A DNA stretch of 64,000 nt from the NCBI RefSeq assembly GCF_027942865.1, contig NC_134509.1, positions 8,780,254-8,844,253 of the forward strand, read 5' to 3'. A program made the translations under genes and the position numbers. Below the pieces are notes generated by a model. It saw only the letters and a program-made list of their open reading frames with translations, did no database searches and was not told where the DNA came from. Origin of the DNA: Odontesthes bonariensis. Taxonomy: Eukaryota > Chordata > Actinopteri > Atheriniformes > Atherinopsidae. Every line of letters starts with the position of its first letter. Within the stretch, counting starts at the first letter, position 1. Of the stretch, positions 57,701-64,000 are shown piece by piece.

Positions 57701-59280
57701 TCTCTTTCGGTGTGTTGGTGTTTTGCTGTGCAGAGACTTGCTTTTTGCTTATTTGTTTCTAGTTACTGTGCAAAACCATCCCTCGCCTCTTTCTATGTTA
57801 ACTGACTAAATGGAAGAATTTACTGGAACATGAGCAAACAAAAATGGAAATTTGGTGTTAAAAAATAGAGTTTGTACAATTCTAACAAGCTTAAAAGGCA
57901 GTATTTATTGTAACCACATTCATTCTTGAACTCAGCCTGAACCCTCTTAGACAAGCTTTTTTGTCATTTAAAATTACTTTACATAGTCGTCAGGAAAAGT
58001 TCTCCAGGCTTCTTGAAGGACACTCGAAAGCTCTTCTTTGGATGTCGGCTGCCTTTTGTTCTGTTCTCTGTCAAGTTTATCCCACATCGAGATCTGGGCC
58101 CTGGGGAGGATTTATCACTCCATCAGACCCGTTGCCACTGATTTTCAGCCCAGTTTTCAGTCCAGTCCTTGGGAAATGTTGCTTACTTTACCTTGCTTTC
58201 ATAGCGAGGTTTCAGCAAACAATAGATAGATCCACTGAGGAGCCAGATGCATCTCTCATGTCCTGTGTGAGCTCGAGAAAGACATTGCTTTAAGATACTG
58301 TTCATCCATTGTAGGTGGTGTTATTTTTTTGTAGATGCAACTTAATTAATGGAAACAAACGATGTGTCTTTGCAACAGGCTGCTAGTAGCAAAGTGGCTG
58401 AAGAAACTATTTCAAAGACGTTTTTTGCTCAGTTGTCTGTAATGTCCCAGTTTGAGACCTTGGTCCTCAATCAGAAGAGGTGGATGCCTACTCTGACGTG
58501 GGACTGTGTTGCTATCTTAAGTGTGAAGTTTGGGCTTCATGGGATTGTCTGCAGTGATGCGAATGCTGCACTGGTCTGTCATGATAAAGAGAGAGCTGAC
58601 CACAATTTAACTGGCCAAAATGAGATCCCTCAAAAGGATCCCTGGGCTCACTTTTGGGGATAGGGTGAGGAGTTCACCCAATCAGAAGACGCTCAGAGTA
58701 AAGTTGCTGTTCGTCTACATCAAAAAGAGCCAGTTGAGGTAGTTCGGCATCTGAACTGCTTTGAGGGTGAGGTGTTTCGGACATGTCCAAAAGATCCAGG
58801 ACCCAGGATTTTTCTGAGGAGAGGAAATGTTAGAAAAAGCATGTGGTTTTCAACCATGGCTATTCTACTGACCAATGTACACTTTCCTCTCATCAGGACA
58901 TAATGAACAGAGAAAACAGCACCCGTCTGCCATACATGCAAGTTGAATACATTGACGAGATCTGCTATCCACTATACAAGGTGCGTTATTGCCGGAGCTG
59001 TTTAATGTCTGTGAATGCATGCATGTTACACTGCATGCTTGCATTTGTTTTTGCATGTTTGCCACAAAAAATCGTACAGTGTTGTCTGTGTTTCTATCCA
59101 GCTCTCTCCAACTCTGCCCTCAGCTTCTGTCAACCATTCGCTCTTTGTCGTCCTCAGGCTGTATCAAAACTGTTCGACACCTGCTCTCCACTGATGAATG
59201 CTTGTGAGAAGAACAGAGAAAACTGGCTGCAATTTGCCGAAGAGGCAGAGAAAGAACCACATCAGAGTGGTAGTGATTAA
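45748..59280 (+). CDS. PDE5-like cyclic-nucleotide phosphodiesterase (GAF-GAF-PDEase)
   Basis: Predicted to hydrolyse cGMP (perhaps also cAMP) under cyclic-nucleotide control. Coding exons: 45748-46070, 46332-47022, 47685-47768, 47928-48008, 48136-48225, 48322-48474, 48578-48645, 48727-48875, 51055-51230, 52253-52303, 53015-53161, 54143-54271, 56195-56289, 56452-56539, 56834-56934, 57036-57113, 57212-57275, 57379-57453, 58897-58980, 59158-59280. They give 2850 bases, 949 residues, all phases closing. Near residue 90, [14 protein letters not shown] matches the PDE5 N-terminal helix. Residues 110-260 are Ser/Pro/Cys-rich. A diverged GAF-A (about 265-420) and a GAF-B (about 424-600, [16 protein letters not shown]) follow. 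The catalytic domain has PYHNW, the [12 protein letters not shown] metal signature, [11 protein letters not shown] and the Gln in [16 protein letters not shown] and DLNLVQEF favour PDE5 over PDE11A, but similarity to PDE5 is moderate. It may be a fish-specific paralogue; I do not commit to a symbol. There is no C-terminal CaaX, against PDE6. The first ATG is uncertain (other in-frame ATGs at 45781 and 45826). Introns hold a MITE, Tc1 and LINE pieces. Confidence 0.85.
49017..49967. mobile_element. Non-autonomous DNA transposon (MITE-like, possibly piggyBac-type)
   Basis: It begins 'TACCCCTTCAGACCCTGC' and ends 'GCAGGTCTGAAGGGGTTA', an inverted repeat of about 17 bases with one indel. In between, a perfect or near-perfect palindrome GTCCATT(GG or GC)AATGGAC occurs three times: 49034-49049, 49387-49402 and 49818-49833. 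Two copies are near the ends. No transposase frame is present. The CCC(C/T)TT-type terminus and flanking TA/TTA suggest insertion at TTAA, as piggyBac elements do, but the target duplication is not clean. It lies in the intron between PDE exons 8 and 9. Confidence 0.6.
51480..51850 (-). repeat. Tc1-like transposase remnant in PDE intron 9
   Basis: A minus-strand open frame ends with [12 protein letters not shown], the third catalytic region of Tc1-like transposases (family: FQQDNDPKHT). Upstream in the frame are [17 protein letters not shown] and similar degraded pieces. The N-terminal DNA-binding domain is not seen. Confidence 0.6.
53180..53385 (+). repeat. L2-type LINE or SINE 3' tail in PDE intron
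   Basis: It ends with 'TTGTAAGTCGCTTTGGATAA' and 'AAGCGTCTGCTAAATGCATA', then a short ACATAACATAA tail. This matches the 3' UTR of the LINE at 29.08-29.46 kb (antisense there). The upstream 100 bases have no RT similarity, so this is a short 5'-truncated copy or a SINE that shares the tail. It starts a few bases after the exon 53015-53161. Confidence 0.65.
55760..55966 (+). repeat. Non-LTR element 3' tail with GATTT repeats
   Basis: 'GTAAAGCACTTTGAACTG' leads to 'GAAATGTGCTATATAAATAA', followed by five TTGAT/GATTT units. This is a typical fish LINE/SINE ending with a short tandem tail. It lies in the 1.9-kb PDE intron before exon 56195-56289. Confidence 0.6.
57895..58300 (-). repeat. Tc1-like transposon 3' part, antisense, in PDE intron
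   Basis: The minus strand shows Glu-Asn-Gln-Trp-Gln-Arg-Val-stop-Trp-Ser-Asp-Lys-Ser (second catalytic region) near 58.13 kb. Near 58.0 kb comes the C-terminus, 'GTCCTTCAAGAAGCCTGGAG', and then 'AGAGGGTTCAGGCTGAGTTC'. It is the same family as the copies at 14.1-14.5 and 45.4 kb. The central region is deleted, and it has stops. Confidence 0.65.
58440..58835 (+). repeat. RTE-like LINE ORF2 C-terminus remnant
   Basis: 'GGGATAGGGTGAGGAGTTCA', 'AGTAAAGTTGCTGTTCGTC', 'CATCTGAACTGC' and 'GGGTGAGGTGTTTCGGACAT' correspond, with indels and stops, to the conserved end of a frequent fish LINE polymerase. The family consensus reads roughly (L)GDRVRSS...EPLL..IERSQ.RWLGH..R...GR.PGEVFRA. It is heavily decayed and lies just before PDE exon 58897-58980. 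The class is named from memory. Confidence 0.5.
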
Positions 59281-59855
59281 ATCCTGGAAACACAGGAAAG
59301 CAATGAGGAAGACACACCAACAGAGGAGTAGAAGAATGGAGAGAAAACGGAAACATGCAGCTTTTTAAATCTTACCAAGCAATCTGTTACTCTCCGTCCT
59401 CTCTTGGACACATCGTAACAATTTAGAGCATATTGTTGTGCATGGGCAATGTGAACTCTCATTGACCTATTTAATTGGAACTTAAACTGTGAACATCTGC
59501 CAAATGAATTTGACCATTTCCATTTTCAAGTCTATCTGAAGATCTTTTCCTTTTTTTTTTTTTAATCACTCCTACACTGATAATTCGCAAATGCATGAAT
59601 AGGTTCTTGAATGTGTGCAGTCTGACCATTTGCAAAAAGTATTGCTTTCAAGTCATCAAATAAGGACATTCATTTTGTGAAATTTTATTCAATTTGTATG
59701 CACTCAAGGAGTATATTTCTTTTTAGATAAAATGTGTTATTTTTATAATAGTAAGGAGTTAGGCCCAGTAGTTACTGTTCCTCTTGTTATCACTCGCTTT
59801 TCAGTCTGTTTTCTGACATGTAACTCAACCTGCAGTTTTGAGAATGTCCATGTAA

Positions 59856-59861
59856 AATAAA
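59856..59861 (+). terminator. Candidate PDE5-like gene polyadenylation signal
   Basis: AATAAA lies about 580 bases after the stop codon, followed by GT/T-rich sequence ('TTGTTGTTGTAGG' at about 59906). It fits the end of the PDE transcript, before the SINE and the hpf1 promoter. Confidence 0.5.
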
Positions 59862-59944
59862 CATCTTGATGTAGTGCATTCTTGTATATCTTGGCTATAA
59901 AGCTTGTTGTTGTAGGTTGTAGACACCAAAAATGTGCATGGTTG

Positions 59945-60110
59945 GTCACTCTCCGTCAGTGTGATCATCCTTTAACTGTAAGGTCGCTGTTTCTATCACA
60001 AACTTTTCCAGTCTACATGTTGAAGTATCCTAGGACAAGATACATACCAGAAGCCCCCCATCACCCCCGACGTGTTGGCACTTTGGATGAAAGTGTCTGC
60101 TGATATTGAA
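59945..60110 (+). repeat. tRNA-derived SINE remnant
   Basis: 'TGTTGAAGTATCCTAGGACA' and 'AGATACATACCAGAAGCCCC', followed by 'ATCACCCCCGACGTGTTGGC', resemble the body of a common fish SINE (family: 'gttgaagtgtccttgggcaagacac'). A B-box-like stretch lies upstream near 59985. It sits between the PDE 3' end and hpf1, and the 60.11-60.4 kb stretch after it holds nothing recognisable. Confidence 0.5.
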
Positions 60111-60468
60111 AAGTATTTGTGTAGTTTGTATCAATATTGTCCGAAACCACTGGCTCTGAATTGCTTGCAAAATTTTATTTTATTTTTTTAAACTTTTTTT
60201 TTTATCATGAATCGTTTCAATTAAGTCACTTCACATTTTCATAGCTGTAGACTTATACCATAATTTTGTTGCATACAACATTTTGAAAAGCTGCATCATT
60301 TATACTGAATAGAAGGCCAGGGACAGGCTATTTATTTATTTCCTTGCATGCAACTGCTGCGCTGATCCTGTTCGGCCTCTGGGGGGCACTGGTGCGCTTT
60401 AACGTGGTGAAGCTGATGCTGCTTTAAATTGGCAGAAGAAGACAGCGACGGGAGACAAGAGGAAGAAA

Positions 60469-63400
60469 ATGACAGGGCGCGCAAAAAGAAAACCTAAATC
60501 ATTTCAGGTAATTTTACGGAGCTTTGACTCCCTTTGTTGGGTCGCAGAAATGTTTATTTGAAAAACCGATTTCATCAGGCTGTAAGGTGTGTTGTGCATG
60601 GTTTCCAGGGCTTTTCTAGCAAACATTTGTGAAATGCAGTGAACAGTTGGACATGCTGACTGAGCAGCGGTGCCTGGACGACAACATGGCAGCTGCTGCT
60701 GACTGATGCTGCAAACCTGCCTGTTTAGAGACGCTTGTGGTTTCCTATCAGTAGCACTCAGTCACCGACCTGTGTATAGTGTTTATGGTAGCTAGTCAAG
60801 GCTCTTAGCGTTAGCTTAAACGCCTCGCTAGTCTGCACGAGAGAAACGTCTGGAAGTCGTGATTTGATTGGTGCTTTTATTCATTAAGGCCAAAAAGATG
60901 CTTTAACAGCTGATTTGGTTTAGCCAAGGTTCCCCACAACACATTGGACAGAAGAGTTGGGCCCTTTCTACACAGCACACCGAACTGAGCACAGGTGCAC
61001 TTCAACAACAGTTGCCAAGACACTGATAAAACCTGACCTACTTACTTTAATGGAAGTCCCTTTGTACAGGTTTTTTTTTTTTTTTTTTATAAAAGGTCTC
61101 AATTATGTGTCTTGATGTGGGGAGGTAACATTTTAGGTAGAGCTTCCATAGTAAAGCAATCAAATCCATCTCAATTAACAGTGAATGTGCCTAGTTGTAC
61201 CCTAATTCACCAAATAAACTGTCAACGAATTACATGATTGATTGTCATATCATTTCCTCAGGACTCTGGCTCCGCTAATGGAGCGGTGAAGAAAGCCCGA
61301 ACTGATGAGTCCAAAGCCATGCCACTGTCGGGAGTGAATTCTGAGCAACGGGATGAGATGGCACAACTGTATGGTTTCCAAATGCCAGAGGATCTCTTCC
61401 ACTTCTGGGATTTCTGCAATAAACTTTGTCCTGACAACCCCTGCGGTATATTCTCAACAGTAACTTTTTTTGTTTGCTCACAGCAATATTGATAAGACAA
61501 AAGTCACATCTGAGATTTATTGTTTGTTTCTCTATACTTTTAGGAAACAAGTTAGAGCCATTTATTTATTTGTTTATTGTTTTGTAATAATTCTTAGCCA
61601 GTCAAAAGTATGTTGGGATGCACTAAGTGCCATAGAGAGTACTAGTAACAAATAGATGATGCCAGTGCAGCATTAGGTGAGACCTACAGTTATCTTTGTT
61701 GGGGGCCCCTACTTTTGCCTGAAGGATTTCCTCTGTACATTGTCGATGGCATTGTTAACAGCACTGCTGTGTTGAATACACCTTTTATTTGTCAATTTAG
61801 ACTGTTGAGTCTCATAGGTTTATCAGATGCAACAAGAATCTTCAGCTCAAATGTTGAACTGGACTTTCTGTGTTTTCTTAGACCTTCTGAGAAAAAGCTT
61901 TTGGAAAATTTGATTACATAAAAGAGAGTACACTCCTCCGCTCCTCCTGATTGGGAGTTACTAGCTGAGGTGGGTTGGGTGTCTCCTTTTAAGGATTTTT
62001 TTTGGCACATTCAGCCAGTCAAAGGCTTGGGGTTGAGGCTGGACTCTATCTGGCCTGAGAGCCTTGAGGAGCTGGAGAAAGTTGTGGGAGAAGGGCCATC
62101 CCTGCTCTACCTGTTGCTACAAAAAAAAAACCTACTGAGCTGTTGGAACATTAGCTTGATGGTGACTTACATTTTGTGAGTAAGGTGTGTTTTCTGTAGC
62201 TGTCAGTTCTGTGTTTTCAGGTGCACTGAAGGACGCGCTGGGCTTGCAGCTGGTTGGTCCTTTTGACATTTTGGCTGGAGCACATAGAAACTCCAAGAAT
62301 TCTCAGCCAAACGTCCACCTTCACTGGAGGTATTTCTATGACCCCCCAGAGTTTCAGACTATCCTTCGGGGGAGTGAGGAAAGCCAGCATCACATGGGCT
62401 ACTACAGGTATAAAACTGCTTTTATTACAACCTTGTTGCTACGACAGTGACAGATCACAGTGGGAAATTGATGATATGGAAACAGGTGATTGTCGATGCT
62501 AGATACTTTAATTTGTATTAAATATTGTTCCCTGTATCTTTCAGAGACACTCCAGACTCACTTCCGTCTTTTGTTGGGGAAAATGAAGCTAAGAAGGGCT
62601 GCACTGTAACGCAGATGGGGGACAACGTGTTTGCTGCTGTCTAGTGAGTAAACGCCTACATGTATTGATTATGTTGTTTTCAGTAGTTCAGCACACTGGG
62701 GCAGGAAGCAGAGCTGGTACCTCTTGAAAATGGCTTTTCTTCTCTCTCTTTTGATCTTTCTTTGCACCTTCTTACTTTCTGTTGGTCTGTGTGATCTCTC
62801 CTCCGTTAGCCTGTATCTGCTGAGAAAGAGGAAAGAGAGGGGCAATAAAAAATCCGGGGAAGAGGATTTGGAAAACCTGGAGGCAAAGCTGAAAGAGAAG
62901 GCAGAGACTCTGGGCGTTTCTTTAGAGCAGAGGACAAAAGCGATGAAGCAGAGAGACAAGAAGGTAATATGCACACTCGCAAAAATAAAGTTTAGCTTCT
63001 TCTCCCTTTATACTGTTGCTGTGTACTAGTGTCATTCACACCTGCGTATATTTGGGATTTAAGCATTACTGAAGTGAACAACTTCCAAACAGTCTTTTTT
63101 TTTTTTTTTAAGATTGGAATATCCTAAGTTTCTGTAACTATTTTTTTTTTCACCCCATGTATAGTATCAGAGCCAAAACAAAGATGTTCTGCTTTGAGTT
63201 AGCACTTTGTAATGACAAGTCTGTTATCAAACCTCAGGTGGTCACCAAGACGTTCCACGGCGCTGGCATCGTTGTGCCCGTAGACAAAAATGATGTAGGA
63301 TACAGAGAACTACCGGAAACAGACGGTGAGCTCATATGTCTAAAGGTGTTTTTCCATCACTGCTTTTTATTCATATACATATATATATTTATATACTTTC

Positions 63401-63589
63401 ATTCCTGCCTTCCTAGCTGATCTGAAAAAGATCTGTAAAGCCATTGCAGAAGCACGAAATGACGAAGAGCGCCTCAAAGCCTTCGGACCAGTCCAAGAGA
63501 TGATTACGTTTGTTCAGTTCGCCAACGACGAGTGCGACTACGGAATGGGTTATGAACTAGGGATAGACCTCTTCTCTTATGGGTCTCAC
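60469..63589 (+). CDS. hpf1: Histone PARylation factor 1, 3' end beyond the window
   Basis: HPF1 joins PARP1/PARP2 at DNA breaks and completes their active site, switching ADP-ribosylation to serine. Coding exons seen: 60469-60507, 61262-61445, 62221-62407, 62545-62643, 62810-62963, 63238-63325, 63417-63589. They give 924 bases, 308 codons, in one frame. Human HPF1 has 346 residues, so about 40 C-terminal residues are missing; the last exon ends at a GTAAGT donor after YGSH. The start [13 protein letters not shown] precedes a basic, poorly conserved head. Conserved blocks follow: LPED-like [78 protein letters not shown] and [24 protein letters not shown] contains the Asp-Glu pair that supplies the catalytic Glu in human (Glu284). 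The 0.75-kb first and third introns hold no named element. Confidence 0.93.
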
Positions 63590-64000
63590 GTAAGTCTTTT
63601 AAAGTTCCGAGTAACAAGTCAACAATGCTTTAAATTTAATTTCAAATGATGGGATAAGGAAGAAGGGGAAAAAAATGTTAGCAGTAATTAGAAATATTGG
63701 ATGGTTATACCTCTTTGACACAAAAGCAAAGGAAATCGCTCCTCTGAGGAAAACTCATAAATTACGGACTTTTTAAACCTCAGATTTTAAACGTTGCCAC
63801 TGCTTTTTCTCCAGGAAACAACCTATTGAGATTCACTCTTAACCCTTTCAGGCCTCAGGCTTCTTTTAGAAATAATTTTTTTAAAAAAAAGCTTAGATAA
63901 AATTAAAGGTTTTCTGTAAAACCTTTTCATTTCTCAGCTTGTAAAAAAACAACTTGAAAGCAGGAAATGAAAACCATTTAAGAGGTTAAAACTTTTTTTT
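63590..64000. other. hpf1 intron at the window edge
   Basis: No exon follows the 63589 donor within the window. At 63837 'TTAACCCTTTCAGGCCTCAGG' begins a stretch whose start resembles the terminus of the MITE at 49.0 kb (TTAA, then CCC..TTCAG.CC). It may be the left end of a related element that runs off the window. Confidence 0.35.

Noticed and set aside
61715-62179. Open frames in hpf1 intron 2 (for example [20 protein letters not shown])
   Set aside because: They may be a decayed mobile-element fragment, but I cannot name a family, and hpf1 exons join across them in phase. Not annotated.

Overview
This is vertebrate nuclear DNA, almost certainly from a teleost fish. Genes are split by GT-AG introns. 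Proteins match vertebrate families residue by residue. The repeats are typical of fish: Tc1-like DNA transposon fragments, L2-like LINE pieces with short tandem 3' tails, and tRNA-derived SINEs. There is no operon structure, CRISPR array or prokaryotic feature.

Layout: (1) 1-5.2 kb holds no recognisable gene, only repeat remnants. (2) 5.97-16.56 kb, minus strand: crmp1 (dihydropyrimidinase-like 1) with 14 coding exons for the long isoform, plus an internal alternative first exon for the short isoform inside a CpG-rich patch at about 15.4-15.7 kb. (3) 16.6-19.4 kb: head-to-head intergenic region with a Tc1 fragment and a LINE 3' end. (4) about 19.5-36.0 kb, plus strand: wfs1 (wolframin), 10 coding exons after a probable non-coding first exon. 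One intron carries an antisense L2-type LINE with a 638-codon open frame. (5) 37.4-43.7 kb, minus strand: ppp2r2c (PP2A B55-gamma subunit), tail-to-tail with wfs1. (6) 45.7-59.9 kb, plus strand: a PDE5-like GAF-GAF-PDEase cyclic-nucleotide phosphodiesterase, 20 coding exons, head-to-head with ppp2r2c. (7) 60.47 kb to the window end, plus strand: hpf1 (histone PARylation factor 1), 7 coding exons seen, 3' end outside the window.

The crmp1 - wfs1 - ppp2r2c block, with the same orientations, matches human 4p16, but JAKMIP1 is absent between crmp1 and wfs1. The PDE5-like gene and hpf1 lie next to the block here, whereas human HPF1 is on 4q. The genes do not form one pathway: cytoskeletal and axon signalling (crmp1), ER calcium and stress (wfs1), phosphatase targeting (ppp2r2c), cyclic-nucleotide breakdown (PDE) and DNA-damage ADP-ribosylation (hpf1).

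All exon boundaries were read by eye from splice sites, reading-frame phase and remembered human homologues. In every gene the phases close into one uninterrupted frame. I found no convincing new biological system. The most useful points are the short-isoform crmp1 promoter and exon, a wfs1 transmembrane region cut by three introns, the divergent PDE5-like paralogue, and a palindrome-bearing MITE-like element.
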